IMG/VR virus record: IMGVR_UViG_3300018421_000221
Coordinates: 1 to 23,325 of that record
Length of the DNA: 23,325 nt
From: a virus
Strand: one strand, 5' to 3'
Below are positions 1 to 7,745 of the stretch, in pieces; positions within the stretch are counted from its first letter, which is position 1; each line of letters opens with the position of its first letter. A program made the position numbers and the translations under genes. Under the pieces are notes generated by a model. The model ran no database searches, was not told the DNA's origin, and saw only the letters and a list, made by a program, of their open reading frames with translations.

Positions 1-44
1 TCATCTTTGTTATCTTCACACTCTCTGTAATGTATTTCGGATGA
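1..44 (+). CDS. 3' end of an unidentified small gene (partial)
   Basis: The first bases keep an open frame (first whole codon at 3) that ends at TGA 42-44. The visible C-terminus is short and hydrophobic (IFVIFTLSVMYFG), which suits the end of a membrane segment. Its stop overlaps the next start as ATGA, the usual coupling in this genome. The beginning lies outside the window, so no function can be given. Confidence 0.45.
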   Translation, partial: IFVIFTLSVMYFG

Positions 45-175
45 ACCACGCTGACCACTCAACCTTTGAACACCTTATTCATATGTTTTTTTGCTGTATT
101 GCTGGTCTAGGTATCGGCACCCTCGCAGTCTGGGGATATAATAAAATTAAAGACGGTAGAAATCACAATCCATAA
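41..175 (+). CDS. Small single-pass membrane protein, unknown function
   Basis: A 44-codon ORF with a short polar N-terminus (MNHADHSTFEHL). It continues into a hydrophobic stretch, about residues 15-33 (MFFCCIAGLGIGTLAVWGY), and a basic tail (NKIKDGRNHNP). This is the pattern of a one-pass membrane peptide. The start overlaps the upstream stop as ATGA, and its own TAA shares an A with the next ATG (TAATG at 173-177). There is no clear ribosome binding site, so translation is probably coupled. I do not recognise a family. Small membrane proteins of this kind are common as unnamed genes in T4-like cyanophages. Confidence 0.55.
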   Translation: MNHADHSTFEHLIHMFFCCIAGLGIGTLAVWGYNKIKDGRNHNP

Positions 176-336
176 TGAAATCCCACGATTTGCATAAGCA
201 ACTCAGAGAGAGAATCCATGAATTACATCTTGCACATCTCTTTGAGGAACCTTGTCCCATCTATGAACCAGATTGGGATGATTCATTGTGGGATTGTCGT
301 TTAACTTACGACCACGAAGATGATGAAGAAACTTAA
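175..336 (+). CDS. Small hypothetical protein, acidic C-terminus
   Basis: A 53-codon ORF. It has a His- and Arg-rich N-terminal half (MKSHDLHKQLRERIHELHLAH) that could form one amphipathic helix. The C-terminal half is Trp/Asp-rich and strongly acidic (PDWDDSLWD, then EDDEE before the stop). It starts on the TAATG overlap with the preceding membrane peptide, which suggests translational coupling. No domain is recognised. It is supported mainly by tight packing and absence of any alternative gene in the interval. Confidence 0.5.
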   Translation: MKSHDLHKQLRERIHELHLAHLFEEPCPIYEPDWDDSLWDCRLTYDHEDDEET

Positions 337-351
337 TTGCTTCACAGAAGA

Positions 352-525
352 ATGTTGCATATACTCAAACCATTAAATGATGTTAATGACCCCACCTGGA
401 GTATCATCTTCTCCTTACTTCTTCTTCTGGCAGGGGTCCTTTACATAGTTGTCTACATAATACGTATGGCAATGAATGAATTTGACGATGCAGATGAAAA
501 CCCTGGGGAGAGTCATCATCATTGA
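352..525 (+). CDS. Small membrane protein, unknown function
   Basis: A 57-codon ORF from ATG 352; an in-frame TTG at 337 would add five residues. It holds one long hydrophobic segment (IIFSLLLLLAGVLYIVVYII, about residues 18-37), then an acidic and His-rich tail ending in HHH. The 3' end overlaps the oxygenase gene in another frame by 32-50 bases, depending on which oxygenase start is used. With the two neighbours upstream it forms a cluster of tiny membrane-associated ORFs. Function is unknown. Confidence 0.5.
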   Translation: MLHILKPLNDVNDPTWSIIFSLLLLLAGVLYIVVYIIRMAMNEFDDADENPGESHHH

Positions 526-1036
526 TGATTTTCTTCAACGTGATGAAATTGAGAGACTGGATAATTACCTCACAATGTTTAAGCATTGGGAGATGATTTA
601 TGATAAACCAGGCGAAGAGAGAAACTCTTGGTCTCTTGGTAAGCTATACACACCACCAGAATTTGGTGCAACTGAGTATATGCTTATTGAAATGTTCAAG
701 GAAAGACTTCCTAGTATGAACATTCCTAAGTTTCACCGTGTTCTGTACAACTGCTTTAGATACGGAGATTCAGCGCAGTTGCATATTGACGGTAATAGTG
801 AAGACGCTGTAAGTTTTATGGTGTATGGTAATAAGATGTGGGATTTCTCCTGGGGCGGAGAGACTGTCTTTATTGAAGATGAAGAGATTGGTGCAGCAGT
901 CATTCCCAAACCAGGCAGGTTGGTTATCTTTCCTGGTTCTATGATTCATGGTGGTAGAGCACCTAACAAGTTCCACCAGGGAGTTGGTAGATTTAGCATC
1001 GTATTCCAGAATCACCCAGAGATTGACAGACAATGA
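476..1036 (+). CDS. 2OG-Fe(II) dioxygenase (prolyl-hydroxylase type)
   Basis: This 186-residue protein has the facial triad and co-substrate site of 2-oxoglutarate/Fe(II) oxygenases: HxD at H103/D105 (QLHIDGN), distal H158 (GSMIHGG) and the 2OG-binding Arg at R172 (GRFSIVF). Numbering is from ATG 476. Such enzymes hydroxylate a protein or small molecule using O2 and 2-oxoglutarate; the substrate cannot be read from sequence. The true start may be ATG 488 or 494, because the fold begins only at the RVIIIDDFL strand and no start has a good ribosome binding site. Its stop overlaps the terminase start as ATGA, so it is coupled to a late packaging gene. In cyanophages 2OG oxygenases are frequent accessory genes. 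Confidence 0.85.
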   Translation: MNLTMQMKTLGRVIIIDDFLQRDEIERLDNYLTMFKHWEMIYDKPGEERNSWSLGKLYTPPEFGATEYMLIEMFKERLPSMNIPKFHRVLYNCFRYGDSAQLHIDGNSEDAVSFMVYGNKMWDFSWGGETVFIEDEEIGAAVIPKPGRLVIFPGSMIHGGRAPNKFHQGVGRFSIVFQNHPEIDRQ

Positions 1037-2679
1037 GTAATAACGAGCAGTATCTTGGTAACCCCAATCTAAAGAAGGCAAATACTACAATTGATTTTAC
1101 TCCTGAGCAGGTTGAGGAGTTTATCAAATGTAGTGAAGACCCCGTGTATTTCGTAGAGAATTACATCAAGATTGTGTCTCTTGACGAAGGTCTCGTACCA
1201 TTTGAGATGTACGACTTTCAAAAGAATATGTTGAATCGGTTCCATAACAATCGATTCAATATTGCAAAGTTACCTCGGCAGTCTGGTAAGTCAACTACTG
1301 TTGTCTCATATCTGCTGCATTATGCTCTGTTCAACTCAAACGTCAACGTAGCAATCCTCGCTAACAAAGCAGCGACTGCTAGAGAGATGTTACAACGTCT
1401 GCAACTATCATATGAAAACCTCCCCAAGTGGCTCCAGCAAGGAATCCTCCAATGGAACAGAGGTAGTCTGGAATTGGAAAATGGAAGTAAAATCCTGGCT
1501 GCATCTACTTCTGCTAGTGCCGTCAGGGGTATGTCTTTTAACGTCATTTTTCTGGACGAATTCGCGTTCATTCCGAATCATATCGCTGACCAGTTCTTTA
1601 GTTCTGTTTATCCTACTATTTCATCTGGTAAATCTACCAAGGTAATCATCATCTCCACGCCTCACGGCATGAACATGTTCTACAAGTTGTGGCATGATGC
1701 GGAACGCCAGAAGAATGAATATGTTGCAACAGAGGTTCACTGGTCTGAAGTACCAGGGAGAGATGCTGCATGGAAAGAACAAACTATCAGGAACACATCA
1801 GAAGCACAGTTCAAGGTTGAGTTTGAGTGTGAGTTCCTTGGTTCTGTTGACACACTGATTAGTCCTAGTAAGTTGCGGACGATGGTTTATGAAGAACCTC
1901 TGGTACGCAATAAAGGTTTAGATATTTTTGAGAAGGTGAAAGAAGGGCACTCTTATGTAATATGTGCCGACGTTGCTCGTGGTGTTGCTAACGACTATTC
2001 CGCATTTGTTGTGGTAGATACAACGTCCTTCCCGTATCAGTTAGTTGCTAAGTATAGGAGTAATACAATCAAACCAATGATGTTCCCCAACATCATTGTA
2101 GATGTGGCAAAAAATTACAATCATGCTTACATTCTAGTTGAAGTGAATGATGTTGGTGGTCAGGTAGCAGACATCATTCAATTTGATTTGGAGTATGATA
2201 ACCTGTTGATGTCTTCTATGCGTGGTCGCGCAGGACAGGTTGTAGGTCAAGGATTCTCTGGCGGCAAGGTGCAACTTGGTGTCAAAATGTCTACCGCAGT
2301 TAAGAAGGTTGGATGCTCTAACCTCAAGGCAGTTATTGAAGAAGATAAACTTGTAATTAAAGATTATGATATTATTTCAGAGCTAACTACTTTCATTGAA
2401 AAAGGTCAAACATTCCAAGCAGAAGAGGGATGTAATGATGACCTTGCAATGTGTTTGGTTATTTTCTCTTGGTTGACGATGCAACCATACTTCAAAGAGT
2501 TGCATGATGATGATATTCGTCAGAGAATTTTTGAGGACCAGAGAGAGTCGATTGAAGAAGACATGGCTCCCTTTGGATTCATTGATGACGGATTAAGTGC
2601 GGATAGTTTTGTGGAAGGTGGAGATGTCTGGCACACAGACGAGTATGGAGACCGCGCCTACATGTGGGAATACCGTTAG
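1033..2679 (+). CDS. gp17: Terminase large subunit, DNA packaging motor (gp17)
   Basis: This is the ATPase-nuclease that pumps concatemeric phage DNA into the prohead through the portal and cuts it when the head is full. At 548 aa it is somewhat shorter than T4 gp17 (610 aa). The N-terminal motor has Walker A at residues 82-88 (RQSGKST, Lys86) and Walker B at about 171-176 (NVIFLDEF, D175/E176). The C-terminal RNase H-like nuclease begins near DVARG (D313), followed by NDYSAF and a later DDLAM acidic patch, consistent with the metal site. It starts inside the oxygenase stop (ATGA). The small subunit gp16 is not in view and may lie upstream of the window. Confidence 0.97.
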   Translation: MSNNEQYLGNPNLKKANTTIDFTPEQVEEFIKCSEDPVYFVENYIKIVSLDEGLVPFEMYDFQKNMLNRFHNNRFNIAKLPRQSGKSTTVVSYLLHYALFNSNVNVAILANKAATAREMLQRLQLSYENLPKWLQQGILQWNRGSLELENGSKILAASTSASAVRGMSFNVIFLDEFAFIPNHIADQFFSSVYPTISSGKSTKVIIISTPHGMNMFYKLWHDAERQKNEYVATEVHWSEVPGRDAAWKEQTIRNTSEAQFKVEFECEFLGSVDTLISPSKLRTMVYEEPLVRNKGLDIFEKVKEGHSYVICADVARGVANDYSAFVVVDTTSFPYQLVAKYRSNTIKPMMFPNIIVDVAKNYNHAYILVEVNDVGGQVADIIQFDLEYDNLLMSSMRGRAGQVVGQGFSGGKVQLGVKMSTAVKKVGCSNLKAVIEEDKLVIKDYDIISELTTFIEKGQTFQAEEGCNDDLAMCLVIFSWLTMQPYFKELHDDDIRQRIFEDQRESIEEDMAPFGFIDDGLSADSFVEGGDVWHTDEYGDRAYMWEYR

Positions 2680-2694
2680 GTAAAGTTTCAAAAT

Positions 2695-2702
2695 AATAAA
2701 TA
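2695..2702 (+). promoter_or_regulatory. T4-type late promoter for gp18
   Basis: The octamer AATAAATA, followed by ACTATAG, lies 15 bases after the gp17 stop and about 43 bases before gp18. It matches the T4 late consensus TATAAATA recognised by gp55-programmed RNA polymerase, except at the first base. A strong AGGAG ribosome binding site follows at 2731-2735. Assigned by motif and position only. Confidence 0.65.
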
Positions 2703-2745
2703 ACTATAGAAATCCACAACAACAAATTGTAGGAGAAAAAGTAAC

Positions 2746-5100
2746 ATGGCAGTTTCGCAACTATCGCCAGGTGTAGTCGTTCAGGAAAGGGATTTCACTA
2801 CAGTATCTACCGCTGCTGTAGCAAATGTCGGTGCTCTCGCCGCCCCGTTTGAACGCGGACCTGTAGAAGAAATCGTTGAAATTTCCAATGAGAGGAATCT
2901 TGTTGCGAAATTTGGCAAACCAAATAATGACAACTATGAAGCATGGTTCACCGCTGCTCAGTTTCTGAGCTATGGTGGTACTCTTAAAACCATTCGTACT
3001 GATGCAGCTTCTTTGAAGAATGCTATCAGTGCTTATGATGCAGCAGCAAACGCTGGTGCAGGTAACGCAGTTAAGATTAAAAACCTGCAAGAGTATGAGA
3101 CCACATATGAAACCAGTAACACAAACGCATGGGAGTATGCAGTAAGAACTCCTGGAACCTATGGCAATAGCGTTCGCGTTTATGTTACCGATGCTGGTCC
3201 CGATTGGAAAGCACACGTCACTCCTGACGCAACCGTAACCGCAGAACCTCTGTTCCCCCTGGACCATGAGCTTACAGCATCTGGTTCTGGTGGTACTACT
3301 GCAACTGGTAAGGTATATAAGTATAGCGTTATCCTGACTCTGGATAATGTTGTTGGTACATTCAAAGTTACTGGAGATGCCAGCATCGACGAGACAAACG
3401 TCAATGATGGTTCTAGTGACTTCACTGGCATCAGCGTTCGTTCGTATGATGCTGCTAATAAGAAGTTGGAAGTCTTCTTCGACACTTCTGCTGCTCAGGC
3501 AGTTCACCCCTTTGCACACGTTATCGAAGCAACTGACGTTATCAGTCAGTCTCTGTCTAACGTTGTATCTGCTTCTGCAACCATCACAGGTGTTGAGCGT
3601 ATTCTGTATATCAAGCAGGATGATGCTTCCACTGGCAACTTTGCTGTTAGCGACGCCCTGACGGATGACCAGATTGATGCAGTTACTCCTCTGACCGCTG
3701 CTAACATCGTCGCAATCGACACAATCGTTAGCGAGTACGACACCAGAGAGTATGCACCTGGCGCTCGTTGGGCATCTGTTGCTGGTCGTCCTGGCACTAC
3801 TCGTTTTGTTGAGCAAAAGGGTGGCGTTGATGACGAACTGCACATCCTGGTCATTGACTTCGATGGTAAACTGACAGGTACTCCTGGTACTCTCCTTGAG
3901 AAGTTCCTCGGCGTATCGAAAGCACTCGATGCTAAAACCACGATTGGCGAAGATAACTACTACGCTCGTGTTCTGAAGGAGAAGTCTGCATATCTTTATC
4001 AGGGTTCCCATGAAACAGCTGTTATGCAAGTTGGTGCTACCCTGACCGCTGGTCAGTGGGGCGAAGCTGCAGCAAACAGAACCTTCAACATCCTCCGTAA
4101 TTCCGATGGTATTAACATCGATGTTACTGGTGCTCGGATGCTTGATTCCTGGAACTCTGCAACTGTCAAGTATGAGTTTGGTGGCGGCGCTGATACTGTA
4201 AGCAACACCACTGCAAACTTCTCGACAGCATATGACCTGATTGCCGACCCTGAGTCCCAGAACGTTGACTTCATTCTGTGTGGTCCTTCTGGTGCTGATA
4301 ACTCCTCGGCAGCTGCTAAGGCAAACATCGTTCTGAACATTGCTTCGGCACGTAAGGATTGTCTGGCATTTGTTTCTCCGATGAGAAGCAACATCATCGG
4401 TCGTACCGATACCACCGAAATCACCAATAAGATTGTCGAATTCTTCGATGCTCTGCCTGGTACTTCTTACGGTGTATTCGATGCTGGTTACAAGTACATC
4501 TACGATAAGTACAATGATGTCTATCGTTATGTACCTTGCAACGGTGACATTGCAGGTCTCTGCCTTGAGACTGGTAACGTTGCTGACCCCTGGTTCTCTC
4601 CCGCAGGTTTCGCTCGCGGTGTTATGAGAAATGCAATCAAACTAGCATTCTCCCCCAATAAGACTCAGCGTGACAAACTGTACGCTGCACGGGTTAACCC
4701 CATCGTTTCGTTCCCTGGTCAAGGCGTAGTTCTGTTTGGTGACAAGACTGCACAAGGTTTCGCTTCTGCATTCGACCGCATCAACGTACGTCGTCTCTTC
4801 CTGACCATCGAGCGCGTTATCAAAACGGCAGCACGTTCACAACTGTTCGAGCAAAACGACGAAACTTCTCGTACACTGTTCCGTAACATTGTTGAGCCTT
4901 ATCTCCGTGATGTCCAAGGTCGTCGTGGTGTAACTGACTTCCTCGTCAAGTGCGATGAAGACAACAACCCGCCCGATTCCGTTGACCGTGGTGAGTTCTA
5001 CGCAGAAATCTACGTTAAGCCCACCCGCACCATCAACTTTATCACCCTGACCTTCACCGCAACCAGAACTGGCGTAGCCTTCTCTGAAATTGCGTCTTAA
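2746..5100 (+). CDS. gp18: Contractile tail sheath protein (gp18)
   Basis: This is the sheath subunit that polymerises around the tail tube and contracts at infection. The N-terminus (SPGVVVQERDFTTV) and the C-terminal region (around RRLFLTIERVIKTAARSQ) match the conserved sheath core domains. The predicted protein is 784 aa, longer than T4 gp18 (659 aa); the excess is probably in the Thr/Ser/Ala-rich middle, about residues 130-330, which looks like surface-exposed insert domains. It starts 11 bases after AGGAG and is preceded by a late promoter. Codons in the last third are richer in C and G at third positions, as expected for a highly expressed structural gene. Confidence 0.96.
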   Translation: MAVSQLSPGVVVQERDFTTVSTAAVANVGALAAPFERGPVEEIVEISNERNLVAKFGKPNNDNYEAWFTAAQFLSYGGTLKTIRTDAASLKNAISAYDAAANAGAGNAVKIKNLQEYETTYETSNTNAWEYAVRTPGTYGNSVRVYVTDAGPDWKAHVTPDATVTAEPLFPLDHELTASGSGGTTATGKVYKYSVILTLDNVVGTFKVTGDASIDETNVNDGSSDFTGISVRSYDAANKKLEVFFDTSAAQAVHPFAHVIEATDVISQSLSNVVSASATITGVERILYIKQDDASTGNFAVSDALTDDQIDAVTPLTAANIVAIDTIVSEYDTREYAPGARWASVAGRPGTTRFVEQKGGVDDELHILVIDFDGKLTGTPGTLLEKFLGVSKALDAKTTIGEDNYYARVLKEKSAYLYQGSHETAVMQVGATLTAGQWGEAAANRTFNILRNSDGINIDVTGARMLDSWNSATVKYEFGGGADTVSNTTANFSTAYDLIADPESQNVDFILCGPSGADNSSAAAKANIVLNIASARKDCLAFVSPMRSNIIGRTDTTEITNKIVEFFDALPGTSYGVFDAGYKYIYDKYNDVYRYVPCNGDIAGLCLETGNVADPWFSPAGFARGVMRNAIKLAFSPNKTQRDKLYAARVNPIVSFPGQGVVLFGDKTAQGFASAFDRINVRRLFLTIERVIKTAARSQLFEQNDETSRTLFRNIVEPYLRDVQGRRGVTDFLVKCDEDNNPPDSVDRGEFYAEIYVKPTRTINFITLTFTATRTGVAFSEIAS

Positions 5101-5108
5101 TCTAAATA
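5101..5108 (+). promoter_or_regulatory. Late promoter variant for gp19
   Basis: TCTAAATA begins immediately after the gp18 stop codon and lies 26 bases before the gp19 start. It departs from TATAAATA in the first two bases, but the TAAATA core is intact, and the same variant (CCTAAATA) occurs at 11164. A ribosome binding site, AGGAG, follows at 5118-5122. Confidence 0.5.
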
Positions 5109-5133
5109 GTTTCATACAGGAGCATAAAGAACA

Positions 5134-5709
5134 ATGGCAGTAAGAGGCACTCTAGATGATTTTAAGGCGAGAGTACAGGCGGACTTTGCACGTCCTAATC
5201 TATTCCAAGTAGACCTTACTTTCCCCCAGTCCATCATCACTAACACTGGTCTCACTGAACTCGGAAAGTTTACTGTAAGGGCAGCGAACCTGCCCTCCTC
5301 CACAATGGGGGTAATCGAAGTTCCTTTCCGTGGTCGTGTACTAAAAATTGCAGGCGACAGAACATTCGAGCCTTGGACCATCACAGTCATGAACGACAGC
5401 AAGTTCTCCCTGAGAACTGCATTTGAAGTTTGGTTGGAAGCAATTCAAGCATCTAACGAGAACTTCACTGCTGCTGCAGGTCTTGGAGATGACCAGGATG
5501 CAACTGGTTACTTCTCCGACATGATGGTTCACCAACTTTCCCGCGACGTTAAGGACGGCGAGAATCCTAAGACCCTCAAGTCTTATAAATTCTATAACGT
5601 CTTCCCGAGCAATATCTCCGCAATCGACCTTGACTTCGGCAGCAATGACGCAATTCAAGAGTTCACTGTAGAGCTGCAGGTCCAGTACTGGACTCCCGCA
5701 GAGGAGTGA
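5134..5709 (+). CDS. gp19: Tail tube protein (gp19)
   Basis: This 191-aa protein polymerises into the rigid inner tube through which DNA passes. It closely resembles T4 gp19 (163 aa): ARPNLFQVDL near the N-terminus, then GRVLKIAGDRTFEPWTITVM in the middle, and a final beta strand ending EFTVELQVQYW. It directly follows the sheath gene, as in T4. The start is set by AGGAG 12 bases upstream. The extra length relative to T4 lies mostly in the central loop and the segment before the last strands. Confidence 0.96.
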   Translation: MAVRGTLDDFKARVQADFARPNLFQVDLTFPQSIITNTGLTELGKFTVRAANLPSSTMGVIEVPFRGRVLKIAGDRTFEPWTITVMNDSKFSLRTAFEVWLEAIQASNENFTAAAGLGDDQDATGYFSDMMVHQLSRDVKDGENPKTLKSYKFYNVFPSNISAIDLDFGSNDAIQEFTVELQVQYWTPAEE

Positions 5710-5716
5710 TTTCTAA

Positions 5717-5735
5717 CCTGATAAATAATATCAGG
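5717..5735 (+). repeat. Perfect inverted repeat around the gp20 late promoter
   Basis: CCTGATA at 5717-5723 and its exact complement TATCAGG at 5729-5735 enclose a 5-base loop, AATAA. The late promoter octamer for gp20 spans the left arm and the loop. There is no T-run after it, so it is not a classical terminator. In read-through mRNA from gp19 it would form a 7-bp hairpin, which could protect the 3' end or be a processing site. Confidence 0.75.
5720..5727 (+). promoter_or_regulatory. Late promoter for gp20
   Basis: GATAAATA, extended as GATAAATAATA, differs from TATAAATA in one base and lies 28 bases before the portal gene. It is embedded in the inverted repeat 5717-5735. Transcription would start near 5733, giving a leader of about 20 bases. 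Confidence 0.7.
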
Positions 5736-5754
5736 AACAGACACTGGTTTTAGA

Positions 5755-7371
5755 ATGTCGCAACTATTTGGTTTCTCTATTGAGAGAGCGAAGAAGGTTC
5801 CAAAGGGACCTTCTTTTGTTCAAAAAGACAACCTCGACGGGTCATACCCCGTTGCTGGAGGTGGTCACTATGGTTATGCAATCGATTTGGATGGTACTAT
5901 CCGAAACGAATGGGAACTTATCTCCCGTTATCGGGAAATGATTATGCAACCAGAGTGTGACGCAGCAGTTGACGATATTGTAAACGAAGCAATCTTTGGT
6001 AATCTGGACGACGTTCCCGTACAAGTGGAACTGTCCAACCTTAAAGTATCTGATAAAATCAAGAAGATGATTCGTGAGGAGTTCAATCACGTATTGACTC
6101 TTCTTGATTTTGATAACAGATGTTATGAAATCTTCCGTCGCTGGTATGTTGACGGGAGACTTTTTTATCATAAGGTTATTGACCCGAAGAACCCTGGCGA
6201 TGGTATGACGGAACTCCGTTATATTGACCCCAGAAAAATTCGTAAGATTACTGAAATTGAATCTAAACCAAACCGTGCTGTCGCAGATGGTCAAAGTATT
6301 AACGATGCATTGACCGCAAGAACTGCAGAGTATTATCTGTACAACCCCAAAGGTCTGAAGTCTTCTAGTACTCAAGGCGTTCAGTCACAAGGCATTAGAG
6401 TTGCCGCCGATTCCATTTCATATACTCATAGTGGAATCATGGATTTGAATAAGAACATGGTTCTTTCTCATCTCCATAAAGCAATCAAAGCAGTAAACCA
6501 ACTGCGGATGATTGAAGACTCTCTTGTCATCTATCGTTTGAGTAGAGCACCCGAGCGTAGAATTTTCTACATTGATGTGGGTAACCTGCCTAAGCAAAAA
6601 GCGGAGCAATATCTCCGTGAAGTTATGGGTCGCTATCGTAACAAGTTGGTTTACGATGCAAGCACTGGTGAAATCAAGGACGACAAAAAGTTCATGTCCA
6701 TGATGGAAGATTTCTGGCTTCCTCGCCGTGAAGGTGGTAGGGGTACAGAAATCACTACGCTTCCTGGTGGTCAGAACCTTGGCGAACTTGAAGATGTTAA
6801 GTATTTTCAGAAGAAACTGTTCAAGGCACTTAACGTTCCTGTAAGTAGAATTGAAACTGAGAACACTTTTAACATTGGTCGTGCTGCGGAAATTACCCGC
6901 GATGAAGTTAAGTTCCAGAAGTTCATCGCCCGTCTCCGTAAGCGTTTCTCAGAATTGTTCCTTGACCTTCTCAAGACTCAGTTGGTACTGAAAGGTATCG
7001 TATCGATTGAAGACTGGGATGAGATGAAGGAACAGATTCAGTTCGACTATGTTGCGGACTCGTACTATAACGAACTGAAGCAAATCGAAATCATGAACGA
7101 GCGTATGGGTGTTGTCAATCAACTTGACCCCTACGTTGGTAAGTACTTCTCTGTTGAATATCTGCGGAAGCAAATTCTGAAGCAGACTGACGGAGAGTTT
7201 GAAGAAATTGACGAACAGATTCAACGCGAAATTGAAGAAGGGATTATTCAAGACCCTGCTGCAATGGAAGACCCAATGATGGGAATGGCACCTGAGGCAG
7301 AAGCACCTGCTGCGGAACCTAACCCTGAAGAGGACGTTGATGAAGAAGACCGCAGAATGGCGGAATTCTAA
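5755..7371 (+). CDS. gp20: Portal vertex protein (gp20)
   Basis: This is the dodecameric portal at the unique head vertex; it nucleates prohead assembly, is the docking site of terminase and the channel for DNA. The 538 aa compare with 524 in T4 gp20. Regions that support the call are the N-terminal RYREMIMQPECDAAVDDIVN, the IDPRKIRKI segment, and the ETENTFNIGRAAEITRDE segment that precedes the channel helices. The C-terminus is acidic and Ala/Pro/Glu-rich (last 40 residues). The start has no good ribosome binding site but is preceded by ACTGGTTTT, shared with the next gene. This is the gene often used as a marker for cyanomyoviruses. Confidence 0.96.
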   Translation: MSQLFGFSIERAKKVPKGPSFVQKDNLDGSYPVAGGGHYGYAIDLDGTIRNEWELISRYREMIMQPECDAAVDDIVNEAIFGNLDDVPVQVELSNLKVSDKIKKMIREEFNHVLTLLDFDNRCYEIFRRWYVDGRLFYHKVIDPKNPGDGMTELRYIDPRKIRKITEIESKPNRAVADGQSINDALTARTAEYYLYNPKGLKSSSTQGVQSQGIRVAADSISYTHSGIMDLNKNMVLSHLHKAIKAVNQLRMIEDSLVIYRLSRAPERRIFYIDVGNLPKQKAEQYLREVMGRYRNKLVYDASTGEIKDDKKFMSMMEDFWLPRREGGRGTEITTLPGGQNLGELEDVKYFQKKLFKALNVPVSRIETENTFNIGRAAEITRDEVKFQKFIARLRKRFSELFLDLLKTQLVLKGIVSIEDWDEMKEQIQFDYVADSYYNELKQIEIMNERMGVVNQLDPYVGKYFSVEYLRKQILKQTDGEFEEIDEQIQREIEEGIIQDPAAMEDPMMGMAPEAEAPAAEPNPEEDVDEEDRRMAEF

Positions 7372-7373
7372 GT

Positions 7374-7390
7374 CTATAAATATATTATAG
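7374..7390 (+). repeat. Perfect inverted repeat around the gp67 late promoter
   Basis: CTATAA at 7374-7379 and TTATAG at 7385-7390 enclose ATATA. As at gp20, the late promoter lies across the arm and loop of the palindrome. The stem is AT-rich and weak, so a DNA-level or promoter-melting role is as likely as an RNA hairpin. Confidence 0.6.
7375..7382 (+). promoter_or_regulatory. Consensus late promoter for the prohead core/protease genes
   Basis: TATAAATA, an exact match to the T4 late consensus, lies 4 bases after the gp20 stop and 25 bases before the next start. Transcription would begin about 7388, giving a leader of fewer than 20 bases. Confidence 0.8.
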
Positions 7391-7406
7391 TTCGACTGGT
7401 TTTGTA

Positions 7407-7745
7407 ATGAGTGACACAGAGCTTAATAATGATGTTGATGATAGTCAGGTAGAAGGTGGTGTTGAAGAACCCACCTTTTCTGCCGCCGATATCGTTGATG
7501 CAATTTTTGATGATAATCGTGTAGCAACTTTGCAACGCGCTACCGATGTGATGCAACAGAAAGCTTTCGACGCTGTACAGCAAAAGAAGGTTGAGTTTGC
7601 AGGGGAGTGGGGATTTAATCTCGACCAAACCGCGCAAGCAGTTGCAGACGAGTTGACGGACGAACTGCCTGATAATACCGACATCCCAGGTACTGAACCT
7701 GAGGAACAAGAAACAGAGGAACCAACCGATGAAACTTATAGCTGA
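7407..7745 (+). CDS. gp67: Prohead core protein (gp67-like)
   Basis: A 112-aa, very acidic protein (N-terminal DVDDSQVEGGVEEP, C-terminal Glu/Thr/Pro-rich tail) with a central helical segment (about residues 25-75). It lies between portal and protease, exactly where T4 has the small core proteins gp67 and gp68, which form the inner scaffold core and are degraded by gp21. Sequence similarity to T4 gp67 (80 aa) cannot be confirmed by eye, so the call rests on position, size and charge. It overlaps gp21 by 17 bases. The start has the ACTGGTTTT leader element and no Shine-Dalgarno sequence. Confidence 0.7.
   Translation: MSDTELNNDVDDSQVEGGVEEPTFSAADIVDAIFDDNRVATLQRATDVMQQKAFDAVQQKKVEFAGEWGFNLDQTAQAVADELTDELPDNTDIPGTEPEEQETEEPTDETYS

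Noticed and set aside
2761-4029. A 422-codon open frame on the minus strand across gp18
   Set aside because: Antisense shadow; the product is Cys/Ser-rich with no domain, and no promoter or ribosome binding site supports it.
5717-5735. Inverted repeat as a standard terminator of gp19
   Set aside because: There is no T-run after the stem, unlike the three clear terminators in the window.
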